From Neobacillus sp. FSL H8-0543 (GTDB lineage Bacteria > Bacillota > Bacilli > Bacillales > Cytobacillaceae), in the NCBI RefSeq assembly GCF_038592905.1, contig NZ_CP151943.1, positions 153,501 through 217,500 on the forward strand: a stretch of DNA of 64,000 nt, read 5' to 3'. The number at the start of each line of letters is the position of its first letter. Position 1 is the first letter of the stretch. The notes below the pieces were generated by a model. It did no database searches and was not told the DNA's origin. It was given only the letters and a program-made list of their open reading frames with translations. Positions 33,901 to 43,148 of this stretch are shown here, piece by piece. The position numbers and the translations under genes are program-made.

Positions 33901-35523
33901 TCACTTACCTAATTTGAATACTGAATTAAAGAAGCTAAATAATGCATCACCGGCAATAAAACCTGCTGCCATAATACTCATAGGCGTTTCAGCTTCTTTA
34001 CCCTTTGCTTTTAACCAAATCAACCGTATTGCAATACCAGTTAAAACGGCAAAGCCGGCATAAGGTGTCAAGATCAATAAACCGGTAGCAAACAAAACTC
34101 CTAATTGGCGAGTGGGTCCACCAATCAACTGAAGGATGGCTCCAGGGATTGCCCATAGTAATAATTGCTTTGCCACATCTGCTGAAGTACCCGCTTGAAT
34201 CGTAGAAACATACACTGCATCAATTGGCGGTACAAGGTTTTGGGCAAAATAACCTTTGTAGGTAACAACCACTGTTAAAAGGGCCACACCAAATGCGATC
34301 ATCGCTGTAATATATTGCTGCTTTCGTCCTGCAATTTCAAAGGCTTTGTCCTTGCCTTCTCCACGCAAGATATGACCTGTCTTAAAGTCATAGCCCATAT
34401 CAGCAAATGCTGGTCCGGTTGCTGCACTAAACCCTGCAAGCAGTGCAAGCGCTAATGGAGGAAAACCGATCATCATCCCAATAAGCAGGGTAATAAAGGC
34501 TACAGCGAAAGCTGGGAACCAACCCGAATGCATCGCCGCGATCCCTACGATTAATTCATGAACGAAGGCAGCAAAGGCAGCAAAGATTAAGAATCCGATA
34601 AACATGCCTGGAGACATGTCCGTCATGATGCCTCCTGTAAGCGCAATAATTAAGGCAACGGCAAGATAGGCCGCGAAACCTAATCCTAACGCCTTTCTTG
34701 CTTTCTTTATTGGGCGCGTATAATCTTCATCGTCAGAAACTTCAACAGCGGCTGCCACTTCATCCTTACTTGATTGTCCTGTTGGTTTCTGTTTAGCAAA
34801 AATCAACATCGAAACCTGAACTAATGCTACGATTCCGGCACCAATCATGAGTCCATGCGGGATATAAAGCGCGTTAACATCCACACCAAACACAGGAATG
34901 GAGTACTGGCGAAATAATAGACCGATACCAAACATGGAAAGTGCCCAGATATTTCCGATAAAGGCTACACCAAATGCCGACATTGGAATATGAAGGAATG
35001 AACCGATCACACCAATTAATGTACCGATTCCAAGTAGACCCGCCCGCTTACCACCTTTATCTCCGGCTAGTATCGCTTGTGCAGTTGCAACCCCTGGCGC
35101 CCACGTTCCTTTGGCAGGAAATAGCTTAGAATCGAAAAGTTTATAGAGGAGTGCTGCATCGATAAACATAGCTAAGGCAGCACCAATTAACATTGGTACA
35201 ATTAATTCCGGTGCACCCATGAGAAAAGGGATCCCAATTGGAATTAATAAGCTATTAGCTGCACCAAACGTTGCGGCCGAGATCGAAGTTTGCACCAGAT
35301 TCTGCCGATGAATCGATTTGTATCGTTTGAAAATAGTAACTGGAATTCTAGCAATTAGCATGGCCAGTAATGCACCTATAATGGAAGTATTTGGCGTTAC
35401 CCCGAGGCTAACAATAATCTGCATCCCGATTATGGCACCAAAAACTGCTGTAACGATTGTTAAAATAAGGGTAAATGGTTCGAATATACGTGGATGCTTG
35501 TCCTCTTTTTGTTCATGTTTCAT
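33901..35523 (-). CDS. OPT-family transporter
   Basis: A 540-residue integral membrane protein with about fourteen hydrophobic segments, of the oligopeptide transporter (OPT/YSL-like) family that imports small peptides, peptide derivatives or metal chelates with protons. Characteristic are GTWAPGVATAQAILAG near residue 143 and PALALLAGFSAATGPAFADMGYDFKTGH near 350 (quoted loosely). A charged cytoplasmic loop lies near 235-260. The ATG at 35523 has GGGGGA 8 bp upstream; a TTG at 35538 overlaps that site. It is the presumed uptake system of the DUF917/DUF1177/AroM/aminopeptidase operon. Confidence 0.82.
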   Translation of the reverse strand: MKHEQKEDKHPRIFEPFTLILTIVTAVFGAIIGMQIIVSLGVTPNTSIIGALLAMLIARIPVTIFKRYKSIHRQNLVQTSISAATFGAANSLLIPIGIPFLMGAPELIVPMLIGAALAMFIDAALLYKLFDSKLFPAKGTWAPGVATAQAILAGDKGGKRAGLLGIGTLIGVIGSFLHIPMSAFGVAFIGNIWALSMFGIGLLFRQYSIPVFGVDVNALYIPHGLMIGAGIVALVQVSMLIFAKQKPTGQSSKDEVAAAVEVSDDEDYTRPIKKARKALGLGFAAYLAVALIIALTGGIMTDMSPGMFIGFLIFAAFAAFVHELIVGIAAMHSGWFPAFAVAFITLLIGMMIGFPPLALALLAGFSAATGPAFADMGYDFKTGHILRGEGKDKAFEIAGRKQQYITAMIAFGVALLTVVVTYKGYFAQNLVPPIDAVYVSTIQAGTSADVAKQLLLWAIPGAILQLIGGPTRQLGVLFATGLLILTPYAGFAVLTGIAIRLIWLKAKGKEAETPMSIMAAGFIAGDALFSFFNSVFKLGK

Positions 35524-35668
35524 AGAAATGTCCCCCAATCAAAATTTGAATAACTCAGCCATCCGACTTGTTTAATAGAATATTGCTTTTTATAATAATC
35601 ATAAAATTTAACTTGTTCACTCTTACCATCGGTAGATATTCGCAAAATTACAAAAACTAAGGATGGGT

Positions 35669-36601
35669 TTATCTCATTTCCTTGTTAATCATATCATTGG
35701 TTTTGACCATTCGTCGTGCAACTAATTCAGGTTGTTCCTTACTAAAAAAACCTTTCTGCACCGCACTAAAAATAATACCGACAAACACAAGTGCTGTACC
35801 AACCATTTGCTGTACCGTTACTGCGGTTTGGTAAATCAAAAAAGTAAGCAGCATCGTCATTAAGGGTTGTAGATTTAGCACAATTGCAGACCTAGCAGCG
35901 CCTACAGTGTTCATTGCCATATTCCATATCATCGAGGTTACACCTTGACCAATAATCACCGACAATACCGCAAATCCCCAAACCAAGAACGAATGATTCC
36001 AATTAATCGGCGAACTTACTAAAATGAAAGGATCAAAGATTACGGCACTGATCATAAAGCTATAGGTTGTAATGATAAACGTAGATAACCTTTTTGAAAG
36101 CATTCGCACAAATATTAGGTTGCACGAGAATGTTGCTGTCGCCCCGAAAAGAAGCAAATCACCAATATTAAAAACAAATTTCCAATTAACTGATAGCACA
36201 AAAAATATTCCTAAAATGGCAATGGAACTGCCGATAATCATTCGCAATGTTATCTTTTCATTTAGAAATACTGCCGCTAATCCTGCAGTAATTAAAGGTG
36301 ATAAGCTAAAAATTAAGGAGGCATTAGTGGCTGTCGAATATTTTAGACCAGTAAACAAAAAGATTTGATTTGCAACTAACCCAATTAGACTAGCAAAACA
36401 AAATAGCAAAAGTTCTTTACGTTTCAGACGAACAAAAGATTTTGTCAAAAAAGCCAATAAACAAAAGAAAATGGATATAACAGTCAGACTGAAGGCTGAA
36501 AGAAATAAGGGAGAAAATTTTTCAAGTAAAAATTGACGTGCTAGGTAGTTTCCCGCCCAAATGAAGACACATAATAAGAGCATAAAATACGATTTGGCCA
36601 A
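35669..36601 (-). CDS. EamA/DMT-family transporter
   Basis: A protein of about 310 residues with ten hydrophobic segments in two EamA repeats, a drug/metabolite transporter that usually exports amino acids or metabolites. Visible are the first-repeat end FSLSPLITAGLAAVFLNEKI near residue 98 and the second-repeat LQPLMTMLLTFLIYQTAVT near 238. The TTG at 36601 has GAAGG 7 bp upstream; a TTG six codons earlier has a weak site. Placed between the racemase and the OPT gene, it may export an end product or relieve its build-up. Confidence 0.82.
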   Translation of the reverse strand: MAKSYFMLLLCVFIWAGNYLARQFLLEKFSPLFLSAFSLTVISIFFCLLAFLTKSFVRLKRKELLLFCFASLIGLVANQIFLFTGLKYSTATNASLIFSLSPLITAGLAAVFLNEKITLRMIIGSSIAILGIFFVLSVNWKFVFNIGDLLLFGATATFSCNLIFVRMLSKRLSTFIITTYSFMISAVIFDPFILVSSPINWNHSFLVWGFAVLSVIIGQGVTSMIWNMAMNTVGAARSAIVLNLQPLMTMLLTFLIYQTAVTVQQMVGTALVFVGIIFSAVQKGFFSKEQPELVARRMVKTNDMINKEMR

Positions 36602-36668
36602 AGAAAAACCTTCTTTCAAAACTAAAGCTTAAAGATCTTTCCTCCATAATTCAGGAACACTTGATGCA

Positions 36669-37325
36669 TTATTTTATTGTGGATATCGACAGCTGTCGAT
36701 ACAATGTAGCTGCAAACATTCCCTCGGATTCCACAGCATCAATAATTGGCACGTTTAATTCATCTCGCAAAAGATCTGCTAGTCCGATTGTGGAGAAACC
36801 AGTACAGGCAAACAAAATCACCTTCGCACCTTGATCTACTAACAATCTCGCTGCCTCTAGCCCTTTTTGGCGCCCAGTTGGAGTCAATAAATCGGTTGTA
36901 TTCGTCACACCCTCTGGTCTTATATTTCCTACTAACAATTTTCCCAAGAGGTTTTTTACAACTTGAGGAACAGTTTCGGTAATCCCAAGAACGCCCACTG
37001 GCTCACCAATCGCTAATGCCGTAAGAGCAGCAGCACTCCCTGCACCAATTACTGGAATAGATACCGCATTGCGAAGCTCATCAATGGCTGGATCCGCTGC
37101 ACAGCTGATAACAAGGAGTGTACTTCCCTCTTGTTCCATTTTTTTGCCTAACTCAACAATTTTTGGAACAGCTAACGCTTCCGTCTCGTCATTAAAAATC
37201 CCAAAATGTTGATTGGATATGCATTTAGTTACGGTTGGTACGTCATAGTATTTTTTTATAACTTTCCCATGCTGTTCCAAAATTTCTACTTGCTCTGTGG
37301 TAAAAACACGGATAATGCCAATCAT
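36669..37325 (-). CDS. Aspartate/glutamate/hydantoin racemase family protein
   Basis: A 218-residue cofactor-independent racemase of the Asp/Glu/hydantoin family. The two catalytic cysteines appear in LLVISCAADPAID near residue 74 and VILFACTGFSTIGL near 178. Such enzymes interconvert D and L forms of acidic amino acids or 5-substituted hydantoins. It directly follows the pucR gene on the same strand and precedes the transporters, which argues for a substrate of the hydantoin or allantoin kind. The ribosome site is GGGGAG. Confidence 0.85.
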   Translation of the reverse strand: MIGIIRVFTTEQVEILEQHGKVIKKYYDVPTVTKCISNQHFGIFNDETEALAVPKIVELGKKMEQEGSTLLVISCAADPAIDELRNAVSIPVIGAGSAAALTALAIGEPVGVLGITETVPQVVKNLLGKLLVGNIRPEGVTNTTDLLTPTGRQKGLEAARLLVDQGAKVILFACTGFSTIGLADLLRDELNVPIIDAVESEGMFAATLYRQLSISTIK

Positions 37326-37448
37326 ATGAATCTCCCCTTTCCCTAAATGAGTAATTCAACGTGTTTCTGAAATAGATTGAAAGTATTGAATATTTATAAT
37401 TCTAAATATATTTACCTTTTTCGACAATGTACCCAATCAACAAAATTA

Positions 37449-37487
37449 AATAGGGACTATTGTGCTCTCAGCACAACAGACCCTATT
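37449..37487 (-). terminator. Terminator after pucR-type regulator gene
   Basis: AATAGGG...TTGTGCT, loop CTC, AGCACAA...CCCTATT forms a two-part stem. It would partly separate the regulator gene from the downstream catabolic genes. Confidence 0.65.
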
Positions 37488-37493
37488 CTATGT

Positions 37494-39023
37494 TTACATT
37501 TTTAATTGATAATAAACAATGCAAAAATAATATACAAATCTTTCACGGAAATTTTCAATATCGATATCGTCAATCTCCCGAATTCTATCAATGCGGTATT
37601 TTACGGAATTTCGGTGAATAAATAGCTGTTTTGCCGTTTCAACTAAACTCCCGCCAGATGATAAATAGTAATAAAATGTTTTTAAATAGTCGGTCCCATT
37701 TTCTTTATCATACTGACAAAGCTTTCCTATTTTCTTTTCAACAAACTTATCAATATCAACATTTTCAGAAGCGCCTATTAATAAATGGTACATTTCGATT
37801 TCTTCATAGGTGAACACTTGGTGATTTATATCCATTTTCGAACCAATTAAAATTGCTTTTTTTGCTTTTATAAAACTACGCTGAATTTCCCATAAAGGAG
37901 AGCTCCCTCCGAATCCAATGAGAACACGACTCCATTCTTTAATAAAGGGTGTAAGTATTTCAGCCCAATTTAAAGACTTTGCCTGTAGGTTCGGATTTTT
38001 AGTTTGATCTAAGCTCTGTGAGGCGAGCAGTAATACTAACCGACTTCCTTGCCTATGTATATGCGACTTCAGATGGAATTTTTGAGACTCATGTTTGATT
38101 AGTAAATTTATTTTAGCAATAAAAAGAGCACTCTCATCGTTTTCAATCTCAACAATGGCAATTTCCCAAATTCCTTCTGTTCTTAGCCCTAACTGGGTTC
38201 CTCTATTTATTACCACTTGTTTCGATAAGGGTAATCCGTTTAATAGTTCTTCAATAAAATCACCACGCAGCTTTATCTCCGTATCTAATGCCGTTTTTAT
38301 TCTCATTAACTCTAAAGAAAATACGAGCTTTGCTTGCTCAATGCATACAAGGTCTAGTTCATCTAATTTTTTCTTGCCGAGAAAAAGTTTTCCTTCCAAT
38401 TGCTTATCTACTTTAATACTCCAGTATCGAGTTTCAGAAGATGAAATATCTGAAGCATTTATCGGCGACGAAACAATTGTTTCTCCTGCCTTATCCATTA
38501 GCCAAATCGGTGCTTTTAGCAATGCGGCAACATTGTCGGCTACTGCCTGAATACCGCTATTGTCTAGTACTAGTGTTGTCAAAGTCTTGTAAATCTCTTC
38601 TGATCTCCTGAGCAGAGAAGCTTGTTTATCAATAATTTGTTCCATGACTGAATGAATAATATCCATGTATGGAACATTATTTGGTAGCTGTATTAGCGGT
38701 AAGTTATAGTTATTACTCATTTGGACCATTTCAATCGGCATATCATGTAAAAATCTTTCAGTTTTAATCGCTAATGCTGCGGCTTCTTTTTGTGCTAATT
38801 GTTCCACTAATTTCGGAAGTAATGTTGGGTCATGTCGAATGGCATATGCAGTAGTTAGCAATAATTCCCCTTCTCTCAACCAGCCACTAACATCAGGAAC
38901 TTCCATAATGTCTATATGTCTTACAATCCGATTTAGTCCTTCTTCGCCGCTGATTACTTTGGCATCTTTTAATATTGGAAGGCGCAGCAGTTCCCTTAAT
39001 GTTATTCCTGCTGGATTCATCAT
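37494..39023 (-). CDS. PucR-family transcriptional regulator
   Basis: A 509-residue regulator. The N-terminal PucR sensor domain starts ITLRELLRLPILKDAKVISG, and the C terminus carries the family helix-turn-helix (LVETAKQLFIHRNSVKYRID near residue 470). B. subtilis PucR controls purine and allantoin degradation in response to allantoin-type ligands; relatives control GABA and other catabolic genes. It heads a co-oriented block of racemase, exporter, OPT importer and DUF917/DUF1177/AroM/aminopeptidase genes and is the likely local activator. The ribosome site is GAGGTGA. Confidence 0.88.
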   Translation of the reverse strand: MMNPAGITLRELLRLPILKDAKVISGEEGLNRIVRHIDIMEVPDVSGWLREGELLLTTAYAIRHDPTLLPKLVEQLAQKEAAALAIKTERFLHDMPIEMVQMSNNYNLPLIQLPNNVPYMDIIHSVMEQIIDKQASLLRRSEEIYKTLTTLVLDNSGIQAVADNVAALLKAPIWLMDKAGETIVSSPINASDISSSETRYWSIKVDKQLEGKLFLGKKKLDELDLVCIEQAKLVFSLELMRIKTALDTEIKLRGDFIEELLNGLPLSKQVVINRGTQLGLRTEGIWEIAIVEIENDESALFIAKINLLIKHESQKFHLKSHIHRQGSRLVLLLASQSLDQTKNPNLQAKSLNWAEILTPFIKEWSRVLIGFGGSSPLWEIQRSFIKAKKAILIGSKMDINHQVFTYEEIEMYHLLIGASENVDIDKFVEKKIGKLCQYDKENGTDYLKTFYYYLSSGGSLVETAKQLFIHRNSVKYRIDRIREIDDIDIENFRERFVYYFCIVYYQLKM

Positions 39024-39080
39024 ATTTCACCTCTTTCATGTTTACTTAGATTTACAAATTAGTTTTCAAAAAATGGTGGT

Positions 39081-39881
39081 TTATATATTGTAGCATCGCA
39101 ACTTCTCTAATACTGGAAAGAGCTGTTCTAAATGTTTAATTTCAAAGGTCGGAATGACTTCATTTTGATCTTTGTCATGACGATTAATCCATACGGTTAT
39201 GATTCCTGCTCGATTCGCTCCTAGCACATCTGTCATCAGGTTATCTCCAACCATGATAACTTCCTCTTTTTTTAGGGACATTCGAGACAAGGCGTGTTCG
39301 AAAATGGAAGGATCGGGCTTTCCTCTGCCAAAATCACCAGAAATGACAATATGATCAAAATAGGGAACAAGTTCTGGTGTTATTGCTAATTTTGTTTTTT
39401 GCAGGTCGGGTGATCCATTTGTTAATAGAAGTAGCTTGTACTTTTCTTGTAATCTATCTAATATTTTGAATGTTTCTTCGTATACAAAAGGCAGGTTTCT
39501 TCGTTCTTGCGGAAAACGCTCTGCCAGTTCATATCCAAAATCCTGGTCATCGACTCCCATTTTTTTAAGACCTGTAGTCCAAGCTTCTTTCCGATAATCA
39601 GGCACAATTTCCTTCATCTTTTTAAAATCATCTTGATCGTCTAAAAATTCCCCCCAGAGTCCTTCAAACGGGTTGATGCCAATCATTTGTGTAAAAGGAT
39701 AAAACTCATAAGAAGAGTATAAATCTCTGGCTGCCTCGCGAACCGCTTCCTCCAGTTCATTGGGGTCTAGTTGCCCATACCGCTCTTTCGCTACCTTGCA
39801 CGTCGCCACAAATGCTTCCTTAATACTTTTTTGATCCCAAAGCAATGTATCATCTAAATCAAAAAATATCGCTTTTATCAT
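39081..39881 (-). CDS. HAD-superfamily phosphatase (YsaA-like)
   Basis: A 266-residue subfamily IA HAD hydrolase. Motif [13 protein letters not shown] at residues 6-17, motif [13 protein letters not shown] near 153, motif III lysine in [10 protein letters not shown] near 190 and motif [18 protein letters not shown] near 218 are all intact. The helical cap lies between motifs I and II. It resembles B. subtilis YsaA; the substrate is not established. It is a single gene with the ribosome site GAGGA. Confidence 0.87.
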   Translation of the reverse strand: MIKAIFFDLDDTLLWDQKSIKEAFVATCKVAKERYGQLDPNELEEAVREAARDLYSSYEFYPFTQMIGINPFEGLWGEFLDDQDDFKKMKEIVPDYRKEAWTTGLKKMGVDDQDFGYELAERFPQERRNLPFVYEETFKILDRLQEKYKLLLLTNGSPDLQKTKLAITPELVPYFDHIVISGDFGRGKPDPSIFEHALSRMSLKKEEVIMVGDNLMTDVLGANRAGIITVWINRHDKDQNEVIPTFEIKHLEQLFPVLEKLRCYNI

Positions 39882-40092
39882 TTGAAGTCCTCACTTTTTA
39901 GATAGAATTTTAACCAGTTTACCATTTTTAGAAATTTTTGAATATACAGAAGCCATAACTCTGCCTTTAAAATTAAAAATCCTCCTGCCAAAAGCGGCTA
40001 AGAGTGAACCTAACTTTTTCAATCATTTTGAGGGAATTATTGTTAGAATAAGAGTATGAAATCACTTAGGTCAGCGATTGAGGTGAATAGAT

Positions 40093-41040
40093 ATGAAAAG
40101 GAAGAGGAGAAAGAAAAAGTATCGAAAAATTATATGGGAGAAGCCTGAAAAAATGATTAACTTGAAAAGACAGCTGACATTCTTAAGAGAAAACACTAGG
40201 AAAATCCTTAATGATCAAGAAATCTATTATGATGAAATGCAAAATCAAATGGACATCGCTAAGTATTATCAGTCAAGTTCCAAACCTGGCACAGATAGAT
40301 TAGAACTATTTTACCAATATCATGAATTATTATCTGAAACACATAAAAATTGTGTTCCCTATTTTATAAGTAAGGATTTGTATTTATATACCTGGGTCGA
40401 CCTATATCCCGATGGTACAGTTAAAAGTATCTATTCAGGGGCCGAGAAGGACCCAGAGATTTTAATTATTGAGGATTATGAAATCATTCGTCAAAGATAT
40501 GAAGAATTCCAGCATTACCTTGAAAAAGTAAACCAGAATGACTTTGAGTCAATGAAGGAGTTAAAAGCAATTGAATGGAAATATCGGTTAAACACAGAAC
40601 ATATTGTGCCACAATCATGGTTTGGCGCCATCGAGCCCATGAAAGGAGATTTACATCACCTGTTTATTTGTGAGCCAGAATGTAATATTGCGCGTTCAAA
40701 TTTCATTTATGAGGACTTTAACTTCTATCAGCCAGAATCACCAAATGAGCCTATTAAAAATCAATGCGGTGTGTCCAATGGAAAAGGGTTTGAACCAGAG
40801 TTTGGCAAAGGTGCCGCTGCACGTGCAATGCTATATTTTCTAATTCGCTATCCAAGTGAGATTAAAAAGGCATTCCGAAGGCAAATAGACATTTCCCTGC
40901 TAGCTAAATGGCACCAAGACTTCCCAGTTACACTTTATGAAAGACATCGCAATCAAGCGATTTACGGTATCCAGGGAAACCGCAACCCGTTCATTGATTT
41001 CCCAGATTTAATAAACAAAATTAACTTCCCCGTAACATGA
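40093..41040 (+). CDS. Endonuclease I family protein lacking a signal peptide
   Basis: A 315-residue protein. The C-terminal two-thirds match the EndA/Bsn endonuclease I family: NTEHIVPQSWF near residue 173 with the general-base His, then PMKGDLHHLFICEPECN with the metal-binding residues, and QGNRNPFIDFPDL at the end. Characterised relatives are secreted, non-specific nucleases. This one instead starts with the polybasic MKRKRRKKKYRK and shows no hydrophobic signal, so it is probably cytoplasmic or uses another export route. The ribosome site is GAGGTGA. Confidence 0.82.
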   Translation: MKRKRRKKKYRKIIWEKPEKMINLKRQLTFLRENTRKILNDQEIYYDEMQNQMDIAKYYQSSSKPGTDRLELFYQYHELLSETHKNCVPYFISKDLYLYTWVDLYPDGTVKSIYSGAEKDPEILIIEDYEIIRQRYEEFQHYLEKVNQNDFESMKELKAIEWKYRLNTEHIVPQSWFGAIEPMKGDLHHLFICEPECNIARSNFIYEDFNFYQPESPNEPIKNQCGVSNGKGFEPEFGKGAAARAMLYFLIRYPSEIKKAFRRQIDISLLAKWHQDFPVTLYERHRNQAIYGIQGNRNPFIDFPDLINKINFPVT

Positions 41041-41103
41041 CCAAAAATATTATCGTAGAAAATGGTTATCTTCACACAACAATAAAAGGATTGGAAAGTC
41101 AGA

Positions 41104-41132
41104 TTGATATTGTTTATATTATTTGTTATAAT
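41104..41132 (+). promoter_or_regulatory. Sigma-A promoter of the yabR-type gene
   Basis: TTGATA (41104-41109), a 17-bp spacer and the perfect TATAAT (41127-41132), about 35 bp before the TTG start of the S1-domain gene. Confidence 0.8.
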
Positions 41133-41166
41133 ATATTGGTGTAACATTATTAAGGGGGAACTTTTT

Positions 41167-41616
41167 TTGTCGATTGAAGTAGGCAGCAAGGTACAAGGTA
41201 AAGTAACAGGTATTACTAATTTTGGAGCTTTTGTTGAATTGCCAGGAGGCTCAACAGGTCTTGTGCATATCAGTGAAGTTGCTGATAGCTATGTAAAAGA
41301 CGTAAATGATCACCTCAAAGTAGGCGACCAAATTGAAGTAAAAGTAATTAGTGAAAAAGACGGTAAAACTGCCTTGTCCATTAAACAAGCTATAGACAGA
41401 CCTGAAGGACAAACATCTTCTTATTCCAAGCGTCCACCACGCCAAGGAAGAGATGATAGGAACTCTAAGGACTTCCGTTCAAAAAGCAATTTTAAACCAA
41501 AGGAAAATTTTGAAGATAAGATGGCTCGTTTTTTAAAGACTAGCGAAGAAAACTTAACTAGTATTAAACGCAGCACCGAAACAAAACGCGGCGGCAGAGG
41601 CGGAAGACGCGGATAA
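41167..41616 (+). CDS. S1-domain RNA-binding protein (YabR/YugI-like)
   Basis: A 149-residue protein: one S1 domain (residues 1-75, VGSKVQGKVTGITNFGAFVE, then TGLVHISEVADSYVKDVNDH), a basic linker and a Gly/Arg-rich tail (KRGGRGGRRG). It closely resembles B. subtilis YabR, a ribosome/RNA-associated protein; YugI is a paralogue. The start is TTG, placed 8 bp after AAGGGGG, and a perfect sigma-A promoter lies just upstream. It is monocistronic here, not next to divIC as yabR is in B. subtilis. Confidence 0.88.
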   Translation: MSIEVGSKVQGKVTGITNFGAFVELPGGSTGLVHISEVADSYVKDVNDHLKVGDQIEVKVISEKDGKTALSIKQAIDRPEGQTSSYSKRPPRQGRDDRNSKDFRSKSNFKPKENFEDKMARFLKTSEENLTSIKRSTETKRGGRGGRRG

Positions 41617-41647
41617 ACTGTCGCATATCTTTCTTCATCATTAAATA

Positions 41648-41676
41648 AAGGCAAGCCACTTAATATGGCTTGCCTT
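41648..41676. terminator. Bidirectional terminator
   Basis: AAGGCAAGCC and GGCTTGCCTT form a 10-bp stem between the converging S1-protein and glgC genes. Confidence 0.8.
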
Positions 41677-41705
41677 CTTTGTCGTTGTGCAGCCCATCCT
41701 CCTGT

Positions 41706-42890
41706 TCATGACGACAGTAATGTTCTTTCGTTATTTTTATTAGTATTCTCCATCATCGTTGGATCTATGGTTTTTTGATGTCCAACAACTAGTAAATTCA
41801 TTTCGGGATCCCTCGAAATCATAATCACTCCATTTCTAATCAACGATTGACTTCCAATTACTGCATTTTCAATCCAAACATCTTTTTCGATAATTGTATC
41901 AGGCAAGATAACAGAGTTTTTTATTGAGGCTCCCTTTTCTACCTTTACACCGTTAAATATTACTGATTTTTCAATTGTTCCGTATATCTCACATCCTTCA
42001 CTTAATAAGCTATGATGCACCATTGCTCTTTCATCTATAAATAACGGTGGTCCATACCTTGTTACTGTGTCAATCCTCCATTCTGGATTTTTCAGGAAAA
42101 TATTTTTTTCCTTATTTAATAGGTCTAAGTTCGCCTGCCAATAACTAAAGACAGTCCCTACATCCCTCCAATACTTATTAAAATAATAGGCATATAGCTT
42201 CATACCATCTCTCAACATGGAGGGTATGATATCCTTACCAAAATCCTTATCACTAATTTCCTTTTGCTCCTCCTTCCACAAATATTCCTTCAGAACCTGC
42301 CAACTAAAAATGTAGACACCCATCGAAGCTAAATTCGATGTCGGTTTAACTGGCTTTTCTTCGAAATCATTAATTTTCAAGGTAGTCCTATCAAGTTTTA
42401 TAATCCCAAATCGGTTTGCTTCTTCCCATGGAACCTCAACTACGGCAATCGTACAGTCTGCTTGTGTTTCAATATGCTGCTCAAGCATCAGCGAATAGTC
42501 CATCTTATAAACCTGATCAGCAGAAAGAATGAGCACGTATTTAGGGCTATATAGCTCGATAAATTCAATATATTGATACACAGCATGTGAAGTACCCTGC
42601 CCCCCTCCCTTCCTTAGGTATTCGGGAAGAAATGTGACACCTCCTTTCTTCTCATTCATAGCCCAACTGGAACCAATTCCAAGATGCGAATATAAAACAA
42701 GCGGCCTATAGTCTGTTAATATCCCAACTGTCTCAATTCCTGAATTCTTACAGTTACTTAAAGCAAAATCGATAATTCTGTATTTTCCACCAAACGGAAC
42801 TGCTGGTTTTACACTATTATTTGTCAGCGGTTTTAATCTTGTCCCCTTTCCACCAGCCAAAAGCATAGCGATCCATTTTTGTTTTCTCAT
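41706..42890 (-). CDS. glgC: Glucose-1-phosphate adenylyltransferase (orphan GlgC)
   Basis: A 394-residue ADP-glucose pyrophosphorylase, making ADP-glucose from ATP and glucose 1-phosphate, the first step of glycogen synthesis. Visible are the nucleotide-binding MLLAGGKGTRLKPLTNNSVK at residue 9, VPFGGKYRIIDFALSNC, GGGQGTSHAVYQ near 100, and the left-handed helix C-terminal domain with hexapeptide repeats. The ATG at 42890 has AGGAGG 8 bp upstream; longer starts overlap that site. No glgB, glgD, glgA or glgP lies nearby, unlike the usual Bacillus operon. Confidence 0.9.
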   Translation of the reverse strand: MRKQKWIAMLLAGGKGTRLKPLTNNSVKPAVPFGGKYRIIDFALSNCKNSGIETVGILTDYRPLVLYSHLGIGSSWAMNEKKGGVTFLPEYLRKGGGQGTSHAVYQYIEFIELYSPKYVLILSADQVYKMDYSLMLEQHIETQADCTIAVVEVPWEEANRFGIIKLDRTTLKINDFEEKPVKPTSNLASMGVYIFSWQVLKEYLWKEEQKEISDKDFGKDIIPSMLRDGMKLYAYYFNKYWRDVGTVFSYWQANLDLLNKEKNIFLKNPEWRIDTVTRYGPPLFIDERAMVHHSLLSEGCEIYGTIEKSVIFNGVKVEKGASIKNSVILPDTIIEKDVWIENAVIGSQSLIRNGVIMISRDPEMNLLVVGHQKTIDPTMMENTNKNNERTLLSS

Positions 42891-43087
42891 TTTCATCACC
42901 TCCTTGTTTATCATTTCACAATGCATCTCTGGTTGTTTATCGTTTCCGTTTATACTTTTATTATTACCTATATTTTCTAGAATCTCTGGTTAGTTGTTAC
43001 AGTTCTATGAACGTTTCTTACTTTTTAATCGACACTCAAAAAGCAAAAAACACTTAAAAAGGCTATAATTGTCGCTTCTTAAGAATT

Positions 43088-43118
43088 AAAAAACTCTAGA
43101 AATGTCATCTAGAGTTTT
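43088..43118 (-). terminator. Terminator of the BsuPI lipoprotein gene
   Basis: AAAACTCTAGA and TCTAGAGTTTT form an 11-bp perfect stem. Confidence 0.8.
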
Positions 43119-43148
43119 CTCAATAAGGAATTGTATCTTACCTAATAG

